From assembly GCF_000763295.1 (NCBI RefSeq), contig NZ_JRJE01000032.1:310001-374000 (forward strand): a DNA stretch of 64,000 nt. Reading direction: 5' to 3'. The notes beneath the pieces were generated by a model, which searched no databases, was not told where the DNA came from, and saw only the letters and a list, made by a program, of their open reading frames with translations. Within the stretch, counting starts at the first letter, position 1; the number at the start of each line of letters is the position of its first letter. The translations under genes and the position numbers were made by a program. Positions 27,753 through 35,303 of this stretch are shown piece after piece. This DNA comes from Thalassospira australica (GTDB lineage: Bacteria > Pseudomonadota > Alphaproteobacteria > Rhodospirillales > Thalassospiraceae).

Positions 27753-28685
27753 ATGAATATCAGCCAAATCGACGCAATCCGGGCTTTCAACCGTTTCTAT
27801 ACCCGTCAAATCGGGCTGCTGAGTGAAAGTCTGCATAAAAGCGCCTTTTCACTGACCGAGGCCCGCGTTCTGTTTGAGCTTGATGCACGTGGCGCACAGG
27901 TAGTGGGTAAACTTGCTGCGACGCTTGATCTTGATCCGGCCTATCTCAGCCGCATTTTGACACGCTTTAAAAAGGCTGGGCTCATCACGCTTCAAACCGA
28001 CAGTAAGGATCGCCGTGTCCGTGTTGCCGAACTGACGGCTTTGGGCCGGGAAACCTATGGCGACCTGCAATCAGCATCGCGTAACGAAGTGACATCTCTC
28101 ATTGCCCCGCTGACCGAAGACCAGCGCGATGAACTGACATCTGCGATGAAAACCATCCAGACTCTTTTGGGATCAGACACCGGGCGCAGTGACACTTCAT
28201 TGCAAAAGCCGGTTTTGATCCGCGATCACCGTCCGGGTGATCTTGGCTGGATTGTGCATCGCCAAGGCGATCTCTATGCCCGCGAGTATCAATGGGATAC
28301 ACGGTTCGAAGGATTGGTTGCCGATATTGCCGCCAAATTCCTGGCTGGCCACGATCCAAAGCGTGAAGGGTGCTGGATTGCCGAACATGATGGCAAACCT
28401 GTCGGATCGATCATGCTGGTGCGCGAAAGTGATACGGTGGCTAAGCTGCGCATTCTGTTTGTTGAACCCGACGCACGCGGGCTTGGCATCGGCAAACATC
28501 TGGTCGATCACTGCATTGCCTTTGCCAAACAGGCCGGATATCGCGAAATCACGCTTTGGACAAATGCCAACCTGCATGCTGCGCGCAAGATCTATCAAAA
28601 GGTTGGCTTCACCCTGATCAATGAAGAGCCCCATCACAGCTTTGGGCATGATTTGATTGGACAAAACTGGTCGCTGGTTCTTTAA
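27753..28685 (+). CDS. MarR regulator fused to GNAT acetyltransferase
   Basis: 310-residue two-domain protein. Residues 1-140 form a MarR winged helix (FTRQIGLLSE..., LDPAYLSRILTRFKKAGLI, DSKDRRVRVAELT). Residues about 150-310 form a GNAT domain with the acetyl-CoA loop VEPDARGLGIGKHLVDHCIAFA and ITLWTNANLHAARKIYQKVGF. This is a known architecture whose substrates and effectors are mostly unknown. A perfect palindrome at 27696-27715 precedes it. A second, single-domain GNAT gene follows after 44 bases, so the two may form an operon. Confidence 0.92.
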   Translation: MNISQIDAIRAFNRFYTRQIGLLSESLHKSAFSLTEARVLFELDARGAQVVGKLAATLDLDPAYLSRILTRFKKAGLITLQTDSKDRRVRVAELTALGRETYGDLQSASRNEVTSLIAPLTEDQRDELTSAMKTIQTLLGSDTGRSDTSLQKPVLIRDHRPGDLGWIVHRQGDLYAREYQWDTRFEGLVADIAAKFLAGHDPKREGCWIAEHDGKPVGSIMLVRESDTVAKLRILFVEPDARGLGIGKHLVDHCIAFAKQAGYREITLWTNANLHAARKIYQKVGFTLINEEPHHSFGHDLIGQNWSLVL

Positions 28686-28729
28686 CTGGTCGTAGATCAC
28701 CTGTCACACGACCCAATACAGGATGTCAC

Positions 28730-29212
28730 ATGTCCGAACCTGCTGCGATCACCTTTCGCTATGCCACCCGCGAAGATCTGCCTGCCATCGTTGGCCTTCT
28801 GGCCGATGACGAAAAAGGCAAAACCCGCGAAGAATTTACCGATCCGCTGCCAGATGCCTACACCGCCGCGTTTGAGGCCATGGAATCGCAATCCGCCGAT
28901 GCGCTGCCCAACAAATACCTTTTGGCCATTCAGGGCACGGAAATTGTCGGCTGCTTGCAACTGACCCTGATTGCCGGATTATCCCGCCGAGGGCAACTGC
29001 GCGCACAAATCGAAGGGGTTCGGATCGCAAGCCGGGCGCGCGGGCAAAAGATCGGTGAAAAACTGATTATGGAATCCGTTTCGATTTCGAAATCACTTGG
29101 TGCGACCCTGGTGCAATTCACCACGGACAAAACCCGCAAGGATGCCCACCGCTTTTATGAACGGCTGGGTTTTGTCGCCAGCCACGAAGGCATGAAAATG
29201 CAAATTTCCTAG
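28730..29212 (+). CDS. GNAT-family N-acetyltransferase
   Basis: 160 residues. It has the GNAT layout: TFRYATREDLPAIVGLLADD at the N terminus, beta strands LLAIQGTEIVGCLQLTLIAG, the acetyl-CoA segment VRIASRARGQKIGEKLIMESV and the final ARKDAHRFYERLGFVASHEGM-like end (here KTRKDAHRFYERLGF). Substrate unknown; small-molecule or antibiotic-like amines are typical for this subgroup. It is 44 bases downstream of the MarR-GNAT fusion gene on the same strand. Confidence 0.9.
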   Translation: MSEPAAITFRYATREDLPAIVGLLADDEKGKTREEFTDPLPDAYTAAFEAMESQSADALPNKYLLAIQGTEIVGCLQLTLIAGLSRRGQLRAQIEGVRIASRARGQKIGEKLIMESVSISKSLGATLVQFTTDKTRKDAHRFYERLGFVASHEGMKMQIS

Positions 29213-29325
29213 GGGTATGGCGATATTTTCCTGCCAAGGCGGTCATTTTGCGCTCGCGCAATAACAGGGCCGTCAAACTCTGATAGGATGTGCGTTTAGA
29301 CACACAGCACAAGATCGGAGCCCCC

Positions 29326-29619
29326 ATGAATTTGATCGAACTGCAGGATCTCGCCCGCAAACGCGGTTTTTCCCATGTTTTCAGCGCATCGGACAATCAC
29401 GTGACCTGTGATGGACGCGAAACGCGTTATTACGCCGATGATCTGACCATCATTGATTATCGCTCGGTTGATACCGGCACCGATCCGGGCGATGACGCCA
29501 CCCTTTATATGATCGAGGCCAAGGATGGCACGCGTGGCATGCTGATCGTCCCTGACAGCTTCCATACCGATCCGGAAAAGGCCCAACTGGTCGATCATTT
29601 GCGCAGCAAGCACGGCTGA
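29326..29619 (+). CDS. Uncharacterised small protein, first of a tandem pair
   Basis: 97 residues, soluble, acidic, with no signal peptide. Core motif TDPGDDATLYMIEAKDGTRG, preceded by LQDLARKRGFSHVF and followed by SFHTDPEKAQLVDHL. The next gene encodes a paralogue with the same core. The layout (helix, GF/GY turn, DPGDDA-hydrophobic strand, DG-KG turn) recalls a family of small proteins sometimes listed as phosphoribosylpyrophosphate synthetase, a name its length cannot support. GGAG precedes ATG 29326. No function can be assigned. Confidence 0.85.
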   Translation: MNLIELQDLARKRGFSHVFSASDNHVTCDGRETRYYADDLTIIDYRSVDTGTDPGDDATLYMIEAKDGTRGMLIVPDSFHTDPEKAQLVDHLRSKHG

Positions 29620-29687
29620 TTTCGGAACAAGATGCCAGGGTCTGCGTTCTTCCTGTATCAGAATTTTTTGATCAAGGAGATACGCAA

Positions 29688-29987
29688 ATGACTCTGGCTG
29701 ACCTTCAGGCAAACGCAAAAGAGCACGGTTTCGAGCATCACTTCATTGCCGAAAAAGATGGCGTGCGCAGCGACGGCACCGGCAGGCTCTATCAGGCAGA
29801 CGAACTGCGCCTTGTTCATTCCAACAGCACCGATCAGGGCACCGATCCCGGCGATGATGCTACCCTTTTCATGATCGAGGCCAAGGACGGCACCAAAGGT
29901 GTGATGATTCTTGCCGATGCCTTTCACGCCGACCCGCAAAAGGCAGAAATCATTGATATCCTGCGCCGTAAACGCGCGGCCTCATGA
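29688..29987 (+). CDS. Uncharacterised small protein, second of a tandem pair
   Basis: 99 residues, closely related to the gene 68 bases upstream: both share LQ-x(2)-A, HGF/RGF, a TDPGDDATL-x-MIEAKDGT-x-G core and a final ADPQKAEIIDIL helix. Excellent ribosome site AAGGAGA. Two divergent copies side by side suggest an old tandem duplication kept for different jobs. No catalytic residue pattern is evident; it may be a small binding or regulatory protein. Confidence 0.85.
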   Translation: MTLADLQANAKEHGFEHHFIAEKDGVRSDGTGRLYQADELRLVHSNSTDQGTDPGDDATLFMIEAKDGTKGVMILADAFHADPQKAEIIDILRRKRAAS

Positions 29988-30079
29988 ACCGGCACGACAG
30001 AATTGACCTGTAATTTTCTGCGTAGCTGGCTGGAAATTCGTAAAATGAACACAAACATGCACCTCTAGCGACATAAAGA

Positions 30080-30098
30080 ACGGGCATGAGATGCCCGT
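30080..30098 (+). promoter_or_regulatory. Stem-loop in the methyltransferase leader
   Basis: Perfect arms acgggcat / atgcccgt around GAG, 29 bases before the methyltransferase start. There is no T run. It could be an operator or a 5' UTR hairpin. Confidence 0.35.
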
Positions 30099-30127
30099 AT
30101 CCATCGCAACATGAGGCGGCCTATTTC

Positions 30128-30715
30128 ATGTCGGATCTTTTGCCGTTTTTTCGGGCCTGGGTCACCGACCCAAGAAAAGTGTCAGCCATCTCACCGTCCA
30201 GTCCCGCACTGGCCCGGCTGATCACATCAGAAGTCACCGTGCAAAATACCCCGGTTCTTGAACTCGGACCGGGGACAGGTGTATTTACCCGTGCGCTTCT
30301 TGATCGCGGCCTCAAACAGCATGACTTGACCTTGGTCGAAGCCGGACCGGATTTCTCCCGTCTGCTGTCTCAGCGCTATCCCAACGCCCGCATTCTGCAA
30401 ATGGATGCGTGCCGGCTGGGCCGCGAACGCCTGTTTCAAAGCGGTGAACTTGCCAGTGCAATAAGCGGCCTGCCCTTGCTGTCGATGAAACCGCGCCAGA
30501 TTATGGGCATCCTTGGCGGCAGTTTTGAATATCTGCGCGACGACGGCGCATTTTATCAGTTTACCTATGGACCGCGTTGCCCGGTGCCCTCAGCAATCCT
30601 TTCGCGGCTTGATCTGCGGGCCACCCGGATTGGCACCACAGTTCGCAACATGCCGCCTTCATCGGTTTACAAAATCGAACGCCAAAATCGCAGCACCAAT
30701 CTCAAGACCGCATAA
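30128..30715 (+). CDS. Class I SAM methyltransferase (phospholipid methyltransferase-like)
   Basis: 195 residues. The SAM-binding motif I is VLELGPGTGVFTRALLDRG, followed by LTLVEAGPDFSRLLSQRYP. The preceding FFRAWVTDPRKVSAISPSSPALARLI and the later SGLPLLSMKPRQIMGILGGSFEYL are typical of the PmtA-like group that methylates phosphatidylethanolamine, which itself resembles rRNA dimethyladenosine transferases. The role in phosphatidylcholine synthesis is possible but not proven. ATG 30128 follows GAGG at a rather long spacing. Confidence 0.8.
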   Translation: MSDLLPFFRAWVTDPRKVSAISPSSPALARLITSEVTVQNTPVLELGPGTGVFTRALLDRGLKQHDLTLVEAGPDFSRLLSQRYPNARILQMDACRLGRERLFQSGELASAISGLPLLSMKPRQIMGILGGSFEYLRDDGAFYQFTYGPRCPVPSAILSRLDLRATRIGTTVRNMPPSSVYKIERQNRSTNLKTA

Positions 30716-30813
30716 TTCCCTTATTTCAAAGTATTCACCGGGATAGGTGACCTGGCATCGGAACGAATTAAACAATTCGAACAAAAATCTGATCACCATC
30801 GCCTTTGCTGCCC

Positions 30814-30842
30814 ATTACCGCCAGTCAACATCTGGCGGTAAT
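30814..30842. terminator. Hairpin between methyltransferase and tetR genes
   Basis: Perfect 11-base arms attaccgccag / ctggcggtaat with a seven-base loop, directly beyond the tetR stop and 99 bases beyond the convergent methyltransferase stop. T tracts are poor on both strands. Confidence 0.5.
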
Positions 30843-31442
30843 TCAGTTTGGCGCAGGTGTTTTTAAAACGCCCGATGCCAGACATTCGAATGCTGTTACC
30901 GCTTTGTCAAAGGTCGCGTGCGGATCGTCACTCGCCGCAACCCATAGCGCTGAATTCAGCGCCGCACCGTTAAGCAATCTGGCAATTGCTTCGATATCCA
31001 CAGGTTTGATGGCATCTTGTTCTGCAAGCTCGCCAAGTGTGGTGATGGTTGCCTGCAGGCATCTGTTCTGACTTGGCCATTGCGACGGATCGCCAAGTAC
31101 CGCAGGCCCGTCCAGCAGCACAATACGCTGCACTTCGGGCCGAAGCGCCAGCTTGATATAGGCCGCCCCTTCGGCCATCAAACCCTGCCAACCGCCGCCT
31201 GCTGACTGTCCCACCTTTTGGGCCTCTGTCGCCATTTCCGTGTCAATCTGGTCAACCACTGCCGCCATCAGTCCGCGCTTGTCACCGAAATTATGATACA
31301 GCGCCCCACGTGTCAGACCGGCCCCGGCTGTCAGCTCGTCCATCGAGGCCGATGCAAACCCCTTCTCGGCAAAGGCTTTGCGCCCTGCCGCAATCAGTTT
31401 GATGCGCGTTTCTTCCATTTTTTCGGCACGAGTTTTGGCCAC
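30843..31442 (-). CDS. TetR/AcrR-family regulator
   Basis: 199 residues. N-terminal helix-turn-helix: IKLIAAGRKAFAEKGFASASMDELTAGAGLTRGALYHNFGDK in one stretch (residues about 14-55), then a helical ligand domain. It is divergent from a RidA-family gene. The 130-base gap between them contains three palindromes of the form catacg-N3-cgtat(g/c), an unusually clear operator array, so the protein almost certainly represses itself and the RidA gene. Ligand unknown. Confidence 0.93.
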   Translation of the reverse strand: MAKTRAEKMEETRIKLIAAGRKAFAEKGFASASMDELTAGAGLTRGALYHNFGDKRGLMAAVVDQIDTEMATEAQKVGQSAGGGWQGLMAEGAAYIKLALRPEVQRIVLLDGPAVLGDPSQWPSQNRCLQATITTLGELAEQDAIKPVDIEAIARLLNGAALNSALWVAASDDPHATFDKAVTAFECLASGVLKTPAPN

Positions 31443-31461
31443 AGTCTACCTCTCTATTTCA

Positions 31462-31526
31462 CATACGACACGTATGCCACTTGACATACGCTGCGTATGT
31501 CAATACACCCACATACGAAACGTATC
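31462..31526. promoter_or_regulatory. Triple palindromic operator array (catacg-N3-cgtatg)
   Basis: Copies at 31462-31476, 31485-31499 and 31512-31526; the first two are perfect, the third has one end mismatch. Centres are 23 and 27 bases apart. They occupy the gap between the divergent tetR and ridA-like genes, where a TetR dimer would block both promoters. Confidence 0.8.
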
Positions 31527-31570
31527 TGAAAAATCACCCCCTTGCCATCCTTCATCCATAAGAGGTCAGA

Positions 31571-31972
31571 ATGACACACCACGCCGAAGCAATCTTCCCG
31601 CCCAAGCGCCATGCGCTTTACGAACAACACGGCTATTCCGCCGCAATCCGGTCAAATGATCTGGTTTTTGTATCTGGTCAGGTTGGCAGCCGTGAAGACG
31701 GCTCACCCGAACCGGACTTTAAAAGTCAGGTCGTACTGGCGTTTGAAAACCTCAAAGCTGTCCTTGCTGCGGCGGGCTGTACGTTTGATGACCTTATCGA
31801 TGTCACAACCTTCCATACCGACCCGGAGAATCAGTTTGCTGACATCATGGAGGTCAAGAACGCAATCTTCAGCAAAGCCCCCTATCCGAACTGGACAGCG
31901 GTTGGTGTAAACTGGCTGGCGGGGTTTGACTTTGAAATCAAGGTTATCGCCCGTGTTCCTGCCGAAGTTTGA
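31571..31972 (+). CDS. RidA-family protein
   Basis: 133-residue YjgF/YER057c/UK114-type protein. Typical parts are SNDLVFVSGQVGS, QVVLAFENLKAVLAAAGCTFDDLIDVTTFHTD and the C-terminal FEIKVIARVPAEV. RidA proper deaminates reactive enamine/imine intermediates and has a conserved arginine near residue 105; here that region reads NWTAVGVNWLAGFDFEIKV without an arginine, so this is a non-RidA Rid subfamily member with a different or lost activity. AAGAGG precedes the ATG. It is controlled, probably, by the divergent TetR regulator. Confidence 0.88.
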   Translation: MTHHAEAIFPPKRHALYEQHGYSAAIRSNDLVFVSGQVGSREDGSPEPDFKSQVVLAFENLKAVLAAAGCTFDDLIDVTTFHTDPENQFADIMEVKNAIFSKAPYPNWTAVGVNWLAGFDFEIKVIARVPAEV

Positions 31973-32105
31973 TAGCAACCGCCCCCCGCGCCGTTCACAT
32001 GGGCGGCGCGGCGGACATGGGTGACATCCTGTTTGCAGCTAAAACACAAACGATATGCCGCAATACGCGGCTCTTCAGTCCTGATCCGCAACACCGATGA
32101 CCTGC

Positions 32106-33617
32106 TTAGCGCCGATACACCATTTGGCGGTAATTCAGCGCCTCGGCAATATGGCCGCGCTTGACCCCACCGCTACCGGCCAAATCGGCGATGGTACGCG
32201 CAACGCGCAAAATCCGGTGGTAGCCACGCGCTGAAAGCTTCATCTGGCGCGCTGCATTCTGCAGCAATCCGCGTCCATCGGCATCAAGCGCGGCAGCATC
32301 TTGTAAAACCTCGCCATCGGCCAGGGCATTGGTCGATATGTTTTCGTTTTTATATCGCAACATTTGCAGTTCACGGGCCAGAAACACCCGTTCACGGATT
32401 GTCGCACTTGGTTCGCCCTGCGCGGGCAGATCAAGTTCTTCGGGTTTGACCGCAGGCACGTCAATCTGGATATCAAACCGGTCTAAAAGCGGGCCGGAAA
32501 GGCGGGCCTGATATTCCTCGCCGCAGCGCGGCGCACGGGTACAGGCAAGCTCATTATCGCCAAGATACCCGCAACGACATGGATTCATTGCCGCGACAAG
32601 CTGTACACGGGCCGGATATGTCACATGCGCATTGGCACGTGCGACCGATACCTGCCCGGTTTCAAGCGGCTGGCGCAGCGCATCAAGCACATTGCGCTGA
32701 AATTCCGGCAGTTCATCCAAAAACAGCACCCCGTTATGGGCCAGTGATATCTCGCCGGGCTTGACCCGATGTCCCCCGCCCACAAGGGCCGGCATCGAGG
32801 CCGAATGGTGCGGTTGGCGAAAGGGCCGGGTCCGGATCAGCCCGCCTTCGGGCAACAGACCCGATACCGAATGAATGACCGTGGTTTCAAGTGCCTGCCT
32901 GGCATCAAGGTCAGGCAGAATGCCCGGTAAACGTGCCGCCAGCATGGATTTCCCCGACCCCGGCGGGCCAGACATCAAAAGATTATGGCCCCCGGCGGCA
33001 GCAATTTCCAAGGCGCGTTTGGCACTTTCCTGTCCCTTGATATCGCGTAGATCACCATGGAAATCGTTGATTTCATGGTCGTTGGTTCGGATCGGCCGGG
33101 CAAGGATTTGCGTGCCTTTGAAATGATTGATCAGGCTGATCAGACTGCCCGGCGCAAGGATCTCAAGATCCCCGGCCCAAAGGGCCTCAGACCCGTTGGC
33201 CTGCGGGCAAATAATCCCGCATTCCTGCATTCCGGCTTCCATCGCAGCAGGCAGAACCCCGCCGACCGAGGTAATGCTGCCATCCAGCCCCAATTCCCCA
33301 AGGGCCAGAAACCGTTCGATATCATCATGTCCGATCACATCCATCTCGGCCAGAATGCCCAGCGCGATCGGCAGATCGAAATGCGATCCTTCCTTAAGCA
33401 AATCGGCTGGTGCCAGATTGATCGTGATCCGTTTGGGCGGCAGGGCCAAACCCATGGCCGAAAGCGCCGAACGCACCCGTTCGCGCGCTTCGGATACCGC
33501 CTTGTCGGGCAGGCCAACCACGGTAAAGGCCGGCAGGCCACTTGCCATTTGCACCTGAACATCGACCGGTATGGTTTCAATCCCGGCAAAGGCAACTGTT
33601 GTAACCCGCGCTGTCAA
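32106..33617 (-). CDS. YifB/ComM-family Mg-chelatase-like AAA ATPase
   Basis: About 503 residues. The N-terminal part (VTTVAFAGIETIPVDVQVQMA, then GLPDKAVSEARERVRSAL) is a Lon-protease-like domain. The AAA part has Walker A SGPPGSGKSMLAARLPGILP, Walker B NGVLFLDELPEF, and a four-cysteine insertion (CRCGYLGD...CTRAPRCGEE). ComM in Vibrio and Haemophilus is a helicase promoting branch migration in natural transformation; YifB homologues occur widely. A TTG at 33617 gives the standard N terminus MTARVTT; longer in-frame starts up to 33695 exist but do not look conserved. Confidence 0.93.
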   Translation of the reverse strand: MTARVTTVAFAGIETIPVDVQVQMASGLPAFTVVGLPDKAVSEARERVRSALSAMGLALPPKRITINLAPADLLKEGSHFDLPIALGILAEMDVIGHDDIERFLALGELGLDGSITSVGGVLPAAMEAGMQECGIICPQANGSEALWAGDLEILAPGSLISLINHFKGTQILARPIRTNDHEINDFHGDLRDIKGQESAKRALEIAAAGGHNLLMSGPPGSGKSMLAARLPGILPDLDARQALETTVIHSVSGLLPEGGLIRTRPFRQPHHSASMPALVGGGHRVKPGEISLAHNGVLFLDELPEFQRNVLDALRQPLETGQVSVARANAHVTYPARVQLVAAMNPCRCGYLGDNELACTRAPRCGEEYQARLSGPLLDRFDIQIDVPAVKPEELDLPAQGEPSATIRERVFLARELQMLRYKNENISTNALADGEVLQDAAALDADGRGLLQNAARQMKLSARGYHRILRVARTIADLAGSGGVKRGHIAEALNYRQMVYRR

Positions 33618-33695
33618 ATCATCCGCCCCCAAAACCCGAAGTTGTATTACTTTGCAGGCTTGGACGGTAATTGGCAACGGATCGTTTAAACACAA

Positions 33696-34124
33696 TCAGT
33701 TGGAACAACCTTGATCCGAATTCTGATCCATATCGGTATTGATCATCCAGGGTGTACCGAACTTGTCATTGACCAGGCCAAAACCCTTCGACCAGAAGGT
33801 TTCTTCAAACGGCATGATGACCATGCCGCCTTCTGCCAGACCGTCAAAATACGCACGGGCCTGTTCGGCAGTCGGGGCATGAATGGAAATATTCATTCCC
33901 TTCATCGGCTCAAACGTGCCGCCCGGGCAATCTGATGCCATAATCGTCCAGCCATCCCCCATAAGGCAGGCATGGGCGATCTTGTCCGCCATATCGGGCA
34001 TATCCCCGGCCATCGGGGTGTCGCCATAGGGCATGGTGATCAATTCACCCCCCAAAACAGATTGATAAAACGTCATTGCCAGGAGGCAATTCCCGTCAAA
34101 ATTCAAATAGCTGATGACCTTCAT
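33696..34124 (-). CDS. VOC-family protein, PhnB-like
   Basis: 142 residues of the PhnB-like glyoxalase fold: MKVISYLNFDGNCLLAMTFY at the start, LGGELITMPYGDTPM, CLMGDGWTIMASDCPGG, and the final SKGFGLVNDKFGTPWMI. The family is often found with stress or environmental genes and has no assigned reaction. AAGGAAG precedes ATG 34124; a start at 34169 is less likely. It follows an NTF2-like gene and a second PhnB-like gene on the same strand, all apparently divergent from a MarR gene. Confidence 0.86.
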   Translation of the reverse strand: MKVISYLNFDGNCLLAMTFYQSVLGGELITMPYGDTPMAGDMPDMADKIAHACLMGDGWTIMASDCPGGTFEPMKGMNISIHAPTAEQARAYFDGLAEGGMVIMPFEETFWSKGFGLVNDKFGTPWMINTDMDQNSDQGCSN

Positions 34125-34172
34125 CGGGGCTTCCTTTTTGAGTGTGGTGTGCGAGGGTGAGGTGGACACGGC

Positions 34173-34610
34173 TTATGGCTCAAGCCCGAACTGGGCTTCG
34201 CCATTGTCAAAATCAAAAGGCACGGAAAAATGTTCATGCATGATGCGCCACTGCCCATCATGTTTTTCAAGGTGAAAGCTTGCCCGCATCCAGCTTGCCT
34301 GTTCGCAGCCGTCATCACTGCGAATACCGCAACGAATTAGAAACCGCGCAACTCCCAGATGGCCAGATACCCGGATCACGGGTGTCTGCATCTCGATGAT
34401 CATTTCGGCATCCTTGGGCAGGCATTTTTCCCAATGCGCGCGATAGTTCGAAACACCATTGAACTGCAACGGTCCCACCGCGTCATAGGAACAGATGTCA
34501 GAGCTATAAAGGGCGATGATCGCATCAATATCCTTGCTGCGAGTTGCATCAACCCAACGGGCGAACAGATCAGCAATTTCTGCGTGATCCCTGGCTTGTT
34601 TCTCGGTCAT
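34173..34610 (-). CDS. SnoaL/NTF2-like protein
   Basis: 145 residues of the cystatin-like NTF2/SnoaL fold: HAEIADLFARWVDATRSKDID, IIALYSSDICSYDAVGPLQ, and the final QASWMRASFHLEKHDGQWRIMHEHFSVPFD, a pattern common to SgcJ/YybH-like proteins. It may be a small ligand-binding protein or isomerase; no catalytic dyad can be fixed. It sits between two PhnB-like VOC genes on the same strand, with 48 bases to the one downstream. Confidence 0.85.
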   Translation of the reverse strand: MTEKQARDHAEIADLFARWVDATRSKDIDAIIALYSSDICSYDAVGPLQFNGVSNYRAHWEKCLPKDAEMIIEMQTPVIRVSGHLGVARFLIRCGIRSDDGCEQASWMRASFHLEKHDGQWRIMHEHFSVPFDFDNGEAQFGLEP

Positions 34611-34713
34611 TGGTCATATCCTTGCTGGTGGCGCCCTATGGTTAAAACGCACCTTGGCGGGCGAGGGGAATGCAACAGGCACCCGGTGCAAGAATCACCG
34701 GAATTTTCGGCAT

Positions 34714-35187
34714 TCAGGCCGCAGAAACCGCACGTTCAAGCTGATCAATATCGATTTTTTGCATCGTCATCATGGCGGTTGCGGCACGTGCGGCAATGGC
34801 CAGATCCGGATCGGTCATAAGTTCGATCAGGCGGGTCGGGGTGATCTGCCAGAAAACACCAAACCGGTCCCGAACCCAGCCGCAATCACGGGCTTCGCCG
34901 CCCTCGGAAAGACAATCCCAGTAATAATCAACCTCGGCCTGATCCCTGCAATTGACGACAAACGACACCGCTTCGGTAAATGCAAAATCGGATGGAAAGT
35001 TAAACGCGGTGAATTCGCGGCCAAACAGCTCAAAACGGATGGTCAAAACACGGCCCTCCGGACCGGGACCAGCAGAACTGGCACGCATGATCTTGCCGAT
35101 TTTGGCATCGGCAAAAACGGATACATAGAAATTAACGGCTTCCTCTGCGGTTTGGTTAAACCACAAAAAGGGGCTGATTTTCTGCAT
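34714..35187 (-). CDS. VOC-family protein, PhnB-like
   Basis: 157 residues: MQKISPFLWFNQTAEEAVNFY and VSVFADAKIGKIMRASSAGPG, then LTIRFELFGREFTAFNF, CRDQAEVDYYWDCLSEGG and GWVRDRFGVFWQITPTRLIEL, which is the family often mislabelled 3-demethylubiquinone-9 3-methyltransferase. It is really a glyoxalase-fold protein of unknown reaction. It is divergent from a MarR-family gene 117 bases away, and upstream of an NTF2-like gene and a second PhnB-like gene. Confidence 0.88.
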   Translation of the reverse strand: MQKISPFLWFNQTAEEAVNFYVSVFADAKIGKIMRASSAGPGPEGRVLTIRFELFGREFTAFNFPSDFAFTEAVSFVVNCRDQAEVDYYWDCLSEGGEARDCGWVRDRFGVFWQITPTRLIELMTDPDLAIAARAATAMMTMQKIDIDQLERAVSAA

Positions 35188-35269
35188 GGGGCATCCTCCT
35201 TGCCGGGCAGAACGGTTTCGGCGGCGACATCAAACCAGAAAGTAGATTAGGGATTTATGTTTTTCCCGT

Positions 35270-35299
35270 TTGACAAAAAAGTTGATATCAACATAATTA
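35270..35299 (+). promoter_or_regulatory. Promoter with embedded palindrome before marR
   Basis: TTGACA (35270-35275) and CATAAT (35292-35297) or TAATTA (35294-35299) lie 16-18 bases apart, with the perfect palindrome gttgatatcaac (35281-35292) between them. The -10 ends only five to seven bases before the marR ATG, so the mRNA may be leaderless. Confidence 0.6.
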
Positions 35300-35303
35300 A
35301 TCC

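Noticed and set aside
29326-29987. Naming the tandem small proteins phosphoribosylpyrophosphate synthetase
   Set aside because: They are under 100 residues and lack the PRPP-binding loop; the true enzyme is over 300 residues.
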